Assembly: GCA_019113165.1 (NCBI GenBank) | Contig: DXHV01000035.1 | Span: 1-41,266, forward strand | Source: Candidatus Desulfovibrio intestinipullorum | GTDB lineage: Bacteria; Desulfobacterota; Desulfovibrionia; Desulfovibrionales; Desulfovibrionaceae | DNA: 41,266 nt | Direction of reading: 5' to 3' | In this document: piece after piece, positions 16,572-25,107 of the stretch | Layout: every line of letters starts with the position of its first letter | Numbering within the stretch: the first letter of the stretch is position 1 | Position numbers and translations under genes: made by a program | Notes under the pieces: generated by a model | What the model was told of the DNA's origin: nothing | The model's input: only the letters and a program-made list of their open reading frames with translations | Databases searched by the model: none

Positions 16572-19500
16572 ATGCCAGGAAAAATCCCAGGATGGTTCCA
16601 GAAAAGGTTCCAGGAAACAGTCCAGGAGTACACACAGCGCGAACAGGCCGAACTGGATCTCATTGCCGGTTTTCCGGATCTGATGAACTGCCTCTGGAAG
16701 GAGCACAGCTCGACCATTACCGCCCGCAGGCTCCTCGTACCCGACGAGACCAAGGTAACTGTGGCCTATGCGCTGGGCAACTTCCCCGGCATTGCGCCCA
16801 TGACGCAGCGCGAGCTCATACAGCTGCGCCACCACTGCCAGAACAACCGCGAGCTGCGCAGCTTCATCCTTGCCTCCTGGGTCTACGGCATCCTTTCCAG
16901 GGTGCTCGGGGAAGAGGACCTGCTCCCGGTCGAGGAACTTGTCTTCCTCTTCTTCTGTCCCCGCCTGACAAGCCTTGACCCGGATCTGGGGATCAGGGAA
17001 TCCCTGGTTCTTGACGCCCTTGAGGAGGCCGATTCCGAAGACGATCTGAAGGAACTGCTGCAGAGTCTGCAGCCCCTGGATCTGCCCGCACGGCTGGCCC
17101 TGCGCATCAAGGCCCTGCGGGACATCATCGTGCCGCTCTACAACTGCAGACTTGAAGCCAGATGGCAGGAGACGGCCGGCCGGCCCTGGAAGGGGCTTGC
17201 CTCCTTTGCGGACCTGCAGAAAGACTTCAAGGCCCTGGAAGACATCCATTCCCGCCTCTGCGATCAGATACTTCCCCTCAGGGTGCTGCTTGCGGACGAA
17301 GCCCTTGCTTCCAGGCCGGAGCTTGCGGCTCTGCGCGGCATGGAGCTCCCGGAACTTGCCCGCCACGTGGAAGAGCACGCGGACAGCCTGACCACCCTGG
17401 CCCTGCGCCTTGTGGAAGACAATCTGCCGACCTTTGATGCGGAGAAGGTGAAAGGCCAGCTGCGCGCCCTGCAGCCTGCCCTGTCCGCGCACGATCTTGC
17501 CGTGGCCGAGGCCCAGGTGAACGATATCGCCAGCGGCCGCGTGGCCGAACAGAAGAGCGAGCTTGTCACCATCATCCTGCCGGCCATGACCGGCGAGCGG
17601 GCCTTCAACATCCTGGACGACATTCTGGAAGGGGGCTACACCCACCGCTTCCTGAGCGAACTTGCCAGGGGCAACTACCATCTGCCGGACAGCGCCGGCG
17701 ATCCCGTACCGGCGCCCGACCCCGTGTCCGCAGGCACACAGGCCGATCCGGCCGAACGGCCCGAAACCAGGGCAGACACCGGGGCTCAAACAGAACAGGA
17801 ACTCGAAGCAGAAACAGGGACTGAAGCCGACATCGAAGCAGACATCACAACAGGCATCGCAGCCGATCCCGAAGCTGCAGCCGAAAGCGAAGCCGGGCCG
17901 GAAGGCGAAACAGCGGCCCGGACAGAGGCACAGACACACACGAAGAGCCGGACGAAAGCCGGCAGGAAGGCAAAGCGCAAGGGCAAGAACAGGCATGCCC
18001 TCAACCTGGCTCGCTCAAGAGCCCAGGCTGCTCCTGTCCAGGCTGTCCCCGGGACGGACAGCGTGACTTCGGAGCATGGGGAGCAGGGCGCGACAGTGGA
18101 GCAGAAGGAGAACGAGACAGAACCCTCCGAACACCTTGCAAAACCAGGCACGCCGACAGACGAGGCAGCAGCAGTCCCTGTCGGACAAAATGATGCAGAT
18201 AATACAATAGATACAGCAACTGCCGTCCTGGCAACGGACGCAAACCTGGCCCAGGCTGACGAAGACCTGCTTCCTGACAGGGAGCAGGATACGTCCCTGT
18301 CCTCTCCGGCAACCGGCCAGCAGGACGAACAGGAAGAGGACGAACCAGACGAGCCGGACAATCTGGAGGTCGATCTGGCGGCCGAACCGGAGGCTGGCCA
18401 GGAAGCGGAAGAAGGGGCAGAGCCCGCTGCGTCCGCTTCCCTGACCGCAGCAGCAGAAACGAGCTCCCCGGCCGGGAACGGGACCCCATCCCTGTGCGAA
18501 CAGGGCCTGTCCAGACAGCAGGGCGCAGACCAGACACAGCAGACAAGCCAGGCAGACGAGTCGGAGCAGGACGACGTGATCGAACTGACCGAACTGGTCG
18601 AGCAGGCAGACAGGCAGAAGACACAGGAAGAGCAGGGCACGCCGGCCTCCGAGCCGCTTGTTCAGCCTTCCTGGGATCGCCTCCATGCCCTGGCCTGCCG
18701 GCTGCTGGACACGGGCAGCACGGCGGCCCTGCACTGGCTCGTGACCCGGGACTTTGCCCGGGCCGCAGCCTCCGGGGACGCAGGGCACGAGCTCTGCCCG
18801 CCCTGGCTGAGCGAGCTTGTGCATCTCGGCCTGCACCTGCGGCCGCGCTTTTCCGAGGCCTGCCAGCGCTGCCATCAGCTGCTCGACACGGCCCATGCCC
18901 AGTACAGCAATCTTTCCGACGAGCAGTCCCTGCTCCTTGCTGCAAGCCTGATTCGGCCCGTGCTCTTTCTGCCCCAGCCAAGCCTCATTCCCATGCTGGT
19001 CCATCTGGGCACCAGGCACAGGGCCTATGCCCCCTTCTTCTCCGCTCTCAGGGACTTTGCCATCGCCTCCAGGCCCATGGACGAGCAGTTTCTGACCATG
19101 CAGAGCGCCGAGGACCTGCGCCGCAGCGAGCTTGAGCAGCTGCGCGAGGACACCATTGCCTTCCGCCTGCGCATGGAGCGCGCCAAGCTCCCCTTCCAGC
19201 CGGCCACGATGGTGCGCCGCAACCTGTTCAAGAAGACGGGTCTCTTCGGCAGGTGCCTCGAGGCCTGCCTGCAGGGCGATTTCGGGCCTATGGAAGACTG
19301 CCTGGCCATGGACTGGAGCCTGAGCGCCCGCAGGGACCTCATCGAAAAGGTCCATGCGGGCGAGCGCAGGGATTTGCGCAAGATCGTGTCCAGTGCCCAG
19401 ACGCACCTGCTCGAGGACATGGATCAGGCCCTCGCCCTGCTCAGGCACTGGCACATGTTTTCCTCGACGGAAGGGATACAGACCGACGAGGCCCTCCACG

Positions 19501-22500
19501 ACGCGCTCCTTGCCGCCATCCGTCTGCCCGAGCAGGCCCGCAGCTGCGAGGAAGGCCTGCTGCAGCGGACCCTGGGCCTTCTGAAGAACTGCCGCAGCGG
19601 CGCCAGCTACCTTACCGAGACCGTGGATCCCTGCCTTGAGCTCAAGCTCTGGCCCCTGACCCTCCCTGCAGGCGACGGCCTGCAGGAGTGCCGGCCCGGG
19701 CAGGCCCTGCAGGCCCTGGAAGAGCTTGATCCCGACCGGCTTGCCCGTGCCGATGCCCTGTCCGTGGCCGTCCACATGCTGCACGGCGAGCTTGTGCTGA
19801 GCGAAGACTACCTGCGCGTCTACAAGGCCGGCGGCAGGGAGCTTGCCCGCGACGAGCTTGTGCAGGCGGCCACGCAGGCCAACCTGCCCTTCGAGCTTTC
19901 CGAGGAGGCCATCCGCCTGGACGACCTCCTGGCCCATGAGCGGGAGGTCTGGAACAGACGCCTGGAGAGCGAGAAGGACCTCTGCCTGCAGAAGATAAGC
20001 GATGCCTATTTCCGCGGCGCCATCCTCTCTGCCCAGCAGACGCTCTACCGCGACAGCTGCCTGACCACGGCACGCAGCCATCTGGACCAGGGCACCCCGG
20101 CCCAGGGCATACGGGAACTGCACGCCCTGCAGGCCGAGCTGAACACCCATGAGGAAGAGCAGCAGCGCATCCTGCTGGATCGCATGGAGGCCCTGCAGGA
20201 GGCCCACAAGGACAAGCCCCTGCTGCAACGGCTCCTCAGGGACATGGCCGAGCGTCTGGTGCGCACGGAGAACATGTACAGCGAGGCCTATGCGGCCCTT
20301 GCCACCGTGGAAGAGCAGCTGGCCTCGGGCGGGGATCTGCAGGAAGCGGCGCCCGAACCCATGAGGGAGCATCCGTCCAGCAGCGAGCTCTTCTACGATT
20401 TGCTGGAAAAGGATCCCTCCTCCCTCCGCTTCGGGGACGCGGACGCGGGCCAGTGCTGGCGCAACGTGACCACTTCCCTGCGCCGCAACAATGCCCTGTC
20501 GGCCAGGGAGCGCGGCTTTGTCACCTCCCTGGTCCGCCAGCTCGGCTTCTCCCTGGACCGCGACGAGGAGCTCAGCGAAGCCAACAGGGAGGGCCGGCCC
20601 TGCTTCTGGCGCATCCTGCGCTGCCGGGCCACCATCAAGAGCCCCCTGCCCCAGTGGGGATCGCGCTCGGGAGGCCTGCAGACCTTTGTCTTCGGCTGGG
20701 ACGTGACCCCGGAACGGCTGCAGCAGAAGCTGCGCAACAGTCTCAACACGGGCATACTCAGCGCCCAGCAGGCCACCACCATCATCTGCTGCAATCCCCT
20801 CTCTGCCGCAGACCGCCGGAAAATCCTCGTCTACTGCAACAATCTGAACTTCCCTGTCCTCATTGTGGACACCCACCTCTACACCTGGCTGAGCTGCCAG
20901 GAAAACCGCATTGATGCCCTCTTTGGCGTGACCCTGGCCGGCATGGCCTGCAATCCCTTCACGCCCGAAGTGGCCGGCGCCGTGCCGCCGGAAATGTTCT
21001 TCGGCCGGGAAGGCGTCATCGCCGACATCCTGGACCCTTCGGGGCCCTGCATCGTCTACGGCGGCCGCCAGCTCGGCAAGACGGCCCTGCTGCAGCAGAT
21101 TGCCAGCCGCAGGGATCCGACCCTTCTCATTGTCCACTACTCCATGCCGGCCGTCTCGCAGCTCCTTGATTCCCTCATCAACGAGCTGCACAAGAAGAAG
21201 CTCGAGAACGTGACCCGCACCAATCTGGAACAGAGCGTGCGCGACTACCTGGACAGCCACCCGGACAAGAAGGGCATCCTTGTGCTGGTGGACGAGTGCG
21301 ACAGGGCCCTGGAAGAGGACGCCAGGGGCGACTTTGCCCAGGTGCACGCCTTAAGCACTCTCATGCAGCGCACCAGTCGCGCCTTCAAGATCGTGCTCAC
21401 GGGCCTGCATTCCGTGCAGCGCTTCAGCCATGTCTCCAACGTGCCGCTCATCCACTTTGGCACGCCCGTCTGCATAGGACCGCTTCCGCCCAACGATGCC
21501 TACGATCTCCTGGTCACGCCCCTGCGCTGGCTGGGGCTCGAATTCAAGGACAAAAAGCTGGCCTACATGGCCATCAACCACTGCAACTACCACCCCAAGC
21601 TCATACAGATGCTGGGCGAGGAACTGATCAAGGCCGTCCGGCCCCTGCGCACGCGGGGCGAGACCTCCTTCAGCATCACCAGGGCCGTGCTCTTCAATGT
21701 GCTCAATGCCCGGCCCCTGCAGCAGAAGATCCGGGACTGCTTCGAGATCACCCTCAACCTGGACGAGTGCTATCTGGTCATAGGCTATACCATGGCCCTG
21801 CTCTCCCTGCAGGCTGCAGAGGAAGGAGGGGCTCCCGGCTGCGGCACGGGCATACAGCTCGGTGCCCTGCAGGAGGAGCTCGCAGGCTACTGGCCCGCAG
21901 CCTTCTCCCGCAGGCCGGGCGACTTCAGCATGCTGGAAAGCCTGCTGCACGAAATGGAGGGCCTGGGCCTGCTCGTGTCCACGGGCGGCAGCTACCGCCT
22001 GCGCACGCCCAACATCATCAATCTGCTCGGCGGCGAGGAAACCATCAGGAGCAAGCTCGAGCCCTATGCCACCAAGCCCTACCAGCCGGAGATCCAGCTG
22101 GACGAGTGGCGGGTGGACAAGGCCGAGGCCCTGGTGGCCTCGCAGTACAATACCATTGCCGAAAAGCGCAACGGCCTCATCTACATCGTGGGATCCAGTG
22201 CCCTGGGTCTGGACGATGTGCCCGCCGCCCTGGCAAGCATTGCCAGGGATCAGCACATAGGCCGCTGCCAGGAGCTCACGGGCTCGACCGTCCAGGAACT
22301 CACCTCTGGTCTTCACAACAGCTACAACCGCTGGACGGACGGCCTGCTGCTCTGGGTGAACGCGAGCCGCACGCCCCATGTGCCGGCCTTCATGCTGGAG
22401 GCCGCCCGCTGGCTCGGCTCCCTGCACCCGGAACGGCGCTATGTGCGCCTGGTCTGCCTGCTGGATCCGCAGGCCTACTACGATCTGTGCACGAAGGACA

Positions 22501-22961
22501 GCTGCCACAGGCTGCAGCAGCTCGGCGACGTGACCAGGCTTCTGCTCCACCCCTGGACGCAGTACAGCCTGGAGACCTGGTACAAGCTGAAAGGGGCCAC
22601 CATGCTGCCTGCCAACGGCACCCTCCTTGAGGAAAGCGGCGGCTGGCACGCCCTGCTCTTCCCCCGCCTGCAGAACAGGCCCATGCCGTCTGTGGAGGAC
22701 TACTTTGCCCGCCGCGGGGTCTGCTTCCCCGAGCAGGAGGATGTGTACCGGCTGCTCGGGCTCTTCTGCGACTTCTGCGACGAAAACGTGCCCACCCTGA
22801 GCGTGTCGGACTGCCTGGACGAGCTCGCTGACCTGGGCCAGGCCCGGGTGAACCAGCTGATCGCCATGCTCAGGGATTTGCGCGTGCTTGTGGACGAAGG
22901 GTCGGATCGTCTGGCCCTGGCCTTCGGCATAGAGGCCGGCCTGCGCAGGAGGCAGTCATGA
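16572..22961 (+). CDS. Giant multidomain STAND/AAA-like NTPase, unknown function
   Basis: 2129 residues, not recognised as a named family. Layout by eye: 1-370 helical domain; 372-695 low-complexity linker rich in Ala, Glu, Gln, Asp with a basic patch at about 456-484 (RTKAGRKAKRKGKNR); 696-1260 helical, with coiled-coil character at 1091-1256; 1365-1465 alpha/beta segment; then NPFTPEVAGAVPPEMFFGRE leading to an NTPase with Walker A GGRQLGKT (1497-1504, Lys1503), Walker B ILVLVDE (1569-1575) and sensor-like KIVLTGLHSVQRF. A winged-helix segment (about 1791-1811, LLHEMEGLGLLVSTGG) follows. A second, degenerate P-loop-like module starts near 1865 (GLIYIVGSSALGL) and ends in another winged-helix-like GGWHALL. 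This suits a STAND-type sensor switch. In-frame stop at 16563 fixes the start at 16572 or later; the ATG lacks a ribosome site. Codon use resembles neighbours. The stop overlaps the next gene by 4 nt. Confidence 0.85.
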   Translation: MPGKIPGWFQKRFQETVQEYTQREQAELDLIAGFPDLMNCLWKEHSSTITARRLLVPDETKVTVAYALGNFPGIAPMTQRELIQLRHHCQNNRELRSFILASWVYGILSRVLGEEDLLPVEELVFLFFCPRLTSLDPDLGIRESLVLDALEEADSEDDLKELLQSLQPLDLPARLALRIKALRDIIVPLYNCRLEARWQETAGRPWKGLASFADLQKDFKALEDIHSRLCDQILPLRVLLADEALASRPELAALRGMELPELARHVEEHADSLTTLALRLVEDNLPTFDAEKVKGQLRALQPALSAHDLAVAEAQVNDIASGRVAEQKSELVTIILPAMTGERAFNILDDILEGGYTHRFLSELARGNYHLPDSAGDPVPAPDPVSAGTQADPAERPETRADTGAQTEQELEAETGTEADIEADITTGIAADPEAAAESEAGPEGETAARTEAQTHTKSRTKAGRKAKRKGKNRHALNLARSRAQAAPVQAVPGTDSVTSEHGEQGATVEQKENETEPSEHLAKPGTPTDEAAAVPVGQNDADNTIDTATAVLATDANLAQADEDLLPDREQDTSLSSPATGQQDEQEEDEPDEPDNLEVDLAAEPEAGQEAEEGAEPAASASLTAAAETSSPAGNGTPSLCEQGLSRQQGADQTQQTSQADESEQDDVIELTELVEQADRQKTQEEQGTPASEPLVQPSWDRLHALACRLLDTGSTAALHWLVTRDFARAAASGDAGHELCPPWLSELVHLGLHLRPRFSEACQRCHQLLDTAHAQYSNLSDEQSLLLAASLIRPVLFLPQPSLIPMLVHLGTRHRAYAPFFSALRDFAIASRPMDEQFLTMQSAEDLRRSELEQLREDTIAFRLRMERAKLPFQPATMVRRNLFKKTGLFGRCLEACLQGDFGPMEDCLAMDWSLSARRDLIEKVHAGERRDLRKIVSSAQTHLLEDMDQALALLRHWHMFSSTEGIQTDEALHDALLAAIRLPEQARSCEEGLLQRTLGLLKNCRSGASYLTETVDPCLELKLWPLTLPAGDGLQECRPGQALQALEELDPDRLARADALSVAVHMLHGELVLSEDYLRVYKAGGRELARDELVQAATQANLPFELSEEAIRLDDLLAHEREVWNRRLESEKDLCLQKISDAYFRGAILSAQQTLYRDSCLTTARSHLDQGTPAQGIRELHALQAELNTHEEEQQRILLDRMEALQEAHKDKPLLQRLLRDMAERLVRTENMYSEAYAALATVEEQLASGGDLQEAAPEPMREHPSSSELFYDLLEKDPSSLRFGDADAGQCWRNVTTSLRRNNALSARERGFVTSLVRQLGFSLDRDEELSEANREGRPCFWRILRCRATIKSPLPQWGSRSGGLQTFVFGWDVTPERLQQKLRNSLNTGILSAQQATTIICCNPLSAADRRKILVYCNNLNFPVLIVDTHLYTWLSCQENRIDALFGVTLAGMACNPFTPEVAGAVPPEMFFGREGVIADILDPSGPCIVYGGRQLGKTALLQQIASRRDPTLLIVHYSMPAVSQLLDSLINELHKKKLENVTRTNLEQSVRDYLDSHPDKKGILVLVDECDRALEEDARGDFAQVHALSTLMQRTSRAFKIVLTGLHSVQRFSHVSNVPLIHFGTPVCIGPLPPNDAYDLLVTPLRWLGLEFKDKKLAYMAINHCNYHPKLIQMLGEELIKAVRPLRTRGETSFSITRAVLFNVLNARPLQQKIRDCFEITLNLDECYLVIGYTMALLSLQAAEEGGAPGCGTGIQLGALQEELAGYWPAAFSRRPGDFSMLESLLHEMEGLGLLVSTGGSYRLRTPNIINLLGGEETIRSKLEPYATKPYQPEIQLDEWRVDKAEALVASQYNTIAEKRNGLIYIVGSSALGLDDVPAALASIARDQHIGRCQELTGSTVQELTSGLHNSYNRWTDGLLLWVNASRTPHVPAFMLEAARWLGSLHPERRYVRLVCLLDPQAYYDLCTKDSCHRLQQLGDVTRLLLHPWTQYSLETWYKLKGATMLPANGTLLEESGGWHALLFPRLQNRPMPSVEDYFARRGVCFPEQEDVYRLLGLFCDFCDENVPTLSVSDCLDELADLGQARVNQLIAMLRDLRVLVDEGSDRLALAFGIEAGLRRRQS

Positions 22962-24247
22962 ACATCTGGTACTGCCCGAGCGGCAAGGGCTTTCTGCGCG
23001 ACATCCGCCATGCCGCGGAGGACAGCTGCCACAGCGTGGCCATCATTCCGCCCACGGTGGACATAGAGGCCTTCGTGAACGAGCTTGGTCGCTACCTCAC
23101 CAAGAAGTGGGGCGATGTGCACGTCTTTTCCGTGGACAACGAGCAGTCCCTGCTGGACGGCCTGCGCCAGATCATGAACATGAACGACATGTACGCCACG
23201 AACGGCTCGGACGGCATGGACGACATGGACGACATGGACGACGACATCCCGGCCTGGTCCATGGACGAACTTGTACAGATGTCCTCCAATGCCGGCGCCT
23301 GCCTGCTGGCCCAGGTGGACGGGGCGCTGTCCGCAGAGGGCACCGAAGCCCTGCACAGGGAGCTCAAAAGCCTTGTCCAGGCCACCAAGCGCTGGAAGGA
23401 ACAGGGCAACAGCACGTACTGGCAGCTTGTACTCGCCCTGCCGGCCACAGTGGACCTGCCCTGCCAGAGCGACGTCTTTGTCCGGGAATTTGCCTGCTGG
23501 GGCTGGCTCAGGCCGGCAGACCTCGAATACGCCATCGATCTGTGCATCGACGATCTGTGCATCCGCCAGAGCCTGTCCCAGGACAGCGCCACCTGGTTCT
23601 GGATCTATGCCCTGTGCCGCAGCCTGGCCGGCATGGATCCGACCCTTGCCAGCCCCCTGCTGCAGACCACGCCAAGGACCATGGAGGACATACAGGCCCT
23701 GCTCGAACGCCAGCCGGCTACGGCCCTGGCCGAGCGCCTCAAGAGCGACGTGCACCAAATGGAGGAGCAGCGCCACTGCTTCACCGGGCTCTGGCCGGCC
23801 CAGCCGCCCACGCGCCTGGCAGAAAAGCTCTGGCGGGCCGGGCTCTACAATCTGAACTGCCACGGCAGGCCCTGCCTGCACCCCGTGGCCCTGGCCGTGT
23901 GCAAGCGGTCCAGGACCCTGGAACAGATGGTGGTCCGCGGCCAGATCCAGGTCTACCTGCCCATGGTGCAGGAAGTGCACCACTTCCTGCTCGACGTGCT
24001 CGGCAATCTCCTGCCCGACTGGCAGCAGAACATAGGCTCAGGCTACGAGGGCTACCACTGGGACATAGGCCCCCTGGTGGCCTGCCTGCAAACCAGCGTG
24101 CCCTGCTGTCCGCCCGAGCTTGTCACCCTGGCCAGGCTGTGGCGGGATGTGCGCAACCTTCTGGCCCACAACAAGTTCCTGCCCTTTGATCGCGCCATCG
24201 ATGCCTGCAGGGCCTACGAGGAGGCCCAGGACCAGTTCCTGGACTGA
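22958..24247 (+). CDS. Partner of giant NTPase, HEPN-like C-terminus
   Basis: 429 residues, not recognised. It starts in an ATGA overlap with the giant NTPase gene, so the two are translationally coupled and probably act together. The N-terminus (FLRDIRHAAEDSCHSVAIIP, then DVHVFSV, ACLLAQVDGAL, YWQLVLALP) reads like the strand-helix pattern of a P-loop fold without a Walker A motif, that is an inactive NTPase-like domain (inference). An acidic MDDMDDMDD tract lies at residues 87-96. The C-terminus has LWRDVRNLLAHNKFLPFDRAIDAC; RNLLAH (399-404) fits the R-x4-H motif of HEPN RNase/adaptor domains. Alternatives: a HEPN fold without nuclease activity, or an unrelated helical domain with a chance match. 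Ends 231 bp before the dCMP deaminase gene. Confidence 0.82.
   Translation: MNIWYCPSGKGFLRDIRHAAEDSCHSVAIIPPTVDIEAFVNELGRYLTKKWGDVHVFSVDNEQSLLDGLRQIMNMNDMYATNGSDGMDDMDDMDDDIPAWSMDELVQMSSNAGACLLAQVDGALSAEGTEALHRELKSLVQATKRWKEQGNSTYWQLVLALPATVDLPCQSDVFVREFACWGWLRPADLEYAIDLCIDDLCIRQSLSQDSATWFWIYALCRSLAGMDPTLASPLLQTTPRTMEDIQALLERQPATALAERLKSDVHQMEEQRHCFTGLWPAQPPTRLAEKLWRAGLYNLNCHGRPCLHPVALAVCKRSRTLEQMVVRGQIQVYLPMVQEVHHFLLDVLGNLLPDWQQNIGSGYEGYHWDIGPLVACLQTSVPCCPPELVTLARLWRDVRNLLAHNKFLPFDRAIDACRAYEEAQDQFLD
23216..23242 (+). repeat. Three 9-bp tandem repeats (Met-Asp-Asp codons)
   Basis: ATGGACGAC occurs three times in perfect tandem inside the partner gene, encoding MDDMDDMDD. Copy-number change would keep the frame. 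Confidence 0.8.
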
Positions 24248-24349
24248 GACCGGTCCTCCCGGCCCGTGTGCGCAAGGCCCCGGGATCCGCAACAGGCCAA
24301 GGCTCTTGTCTAAACGCAGGGCAACGTGTACTCTTCTCGGGCACCTGTT

Positions 24350-24383
24350 GCTCCCGGCTGCCCCATGCAGGGGTGTCGGGAGC
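24350..24383. other. Strong hairpin between cassette and dCMP deaminase gene
   Basis: GCTCCCG (24350-24356) pairs with CGGGAGC (24377-24383), and CCCC (24361-24364) with GGGG (24370-24373), leaving unequal internal loops and a 5-nt apical loop. There is no T tract, so a Rho-independent role is unlikely. Nothing else recognisable lies in 24248-24478. Confidence 0.45.
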
Positions 24384-24478
24384 CCCGGCACATTCCCTCA
24401 CCCTGTCGCTTCTCCTGCTCCACAGAGGATCAGGGAAAACAAGACAGGTCGATCACGCCTACCAGCAGACAGCACGCC

Positions 24479-24976
24479 ATGACCAATGCCATCCTGCCAG
24501 GGCAGCGCATGCCCTGGACCGAATACTTCATGCGCATCGCCTACCTTGTGAGCTCGCGCTCCACCTGCCTGCGCCGCAGGGTCGGCTGCGTCCTCGTGAA
24601 GGACAAGCGCATTCTGGCCACGGGCTACAACGGCGCTCCGGCAGGGACAGCCCACTGCCTGGACACAGGCTGCCTGCGGGCACGACTGGGCATCCCTTCG
24701 GGCGAGCGCCACGAAATCTGCCGCGGCATCCATGCCGAGCAGAACGTCATCATCCAGGCTGCCGTACACGGCGTCTCCATTGCCGGGGCGCAGATCTTCT
24801 GCACCACCCATCCCTGCACGCAGTGCTCCAAGATGCTCATCAACTGCGGTGTGCAGACCATCTACTACTGCGAGAGCTATCCGGACGAGCTTGCCCAGGA
24901 AATGCTCAGCGAGGCCGGCGTGCATCTGGAAAAGATGGCCGTGCCCGCAGGGGTCGGCCCGGCCGGCAGGATCTGA
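24479..24976 (+). CDS. Deoxycytidylate (dCMP) deaminase, ComEB-like
   Basis: 165-residue zinc deaminase converting dCMP to dUMP for dTTP synthesis. Zinc ligands are His85 and catalytic Glu87 (HAEQNVI) and Cys113/Cys116 (HPCTQCSK). The block [20 protein letters not shown] and the insertion containing [15 protein letters not shown] are typical of dCMP deaminases rather than cytidine deaminases. The frame is open to 24326, but the ATG at 24479 gives the standard family length. The ribosome site is poor. It precedes ribD by 131 bp. Confidence 0.9.
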   Translation: MTNAILPGQRMPWTEYFMRIAYLVSSRSTCLRRRVGCVLVKDKRILATGYNGAPAGTAHCLDTGCLRARLGIPSGERHEICRGIHAEQNVIIQAAVHGVSIAGAQIFCTTHPCTQCSKMLINCGVQTIYYCESYPDELAQEMLSEAGVHLEKMAVPAGVGPAGRI

Positions 24977-25107
24977 TCCCTTTCCTCTTCATCCGTCTTT
25001 TTTCGTCTTCACCCAACGTCTTCCTTTTCGCACCGACCCACCTGCCCCGTGTCCTGCACCATGCGGGGGCGATGGGGATTTCTGAAGATTTCTTCGAGGA
25101 TTGTTTC

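Noticed and set aside
18015..21347. 1110-codon open frame on the minus strand
   Set aside because: Lies wholly antisense to the giant NTPase; composition is the mirror of its GC-rich codons, with no ribosome site or motifs.
24977..25107. FMN riboswitch before ribD
   Set aside because: The gap is pyrimidine-rich and lacks the conserved RFN core sequences by eye.
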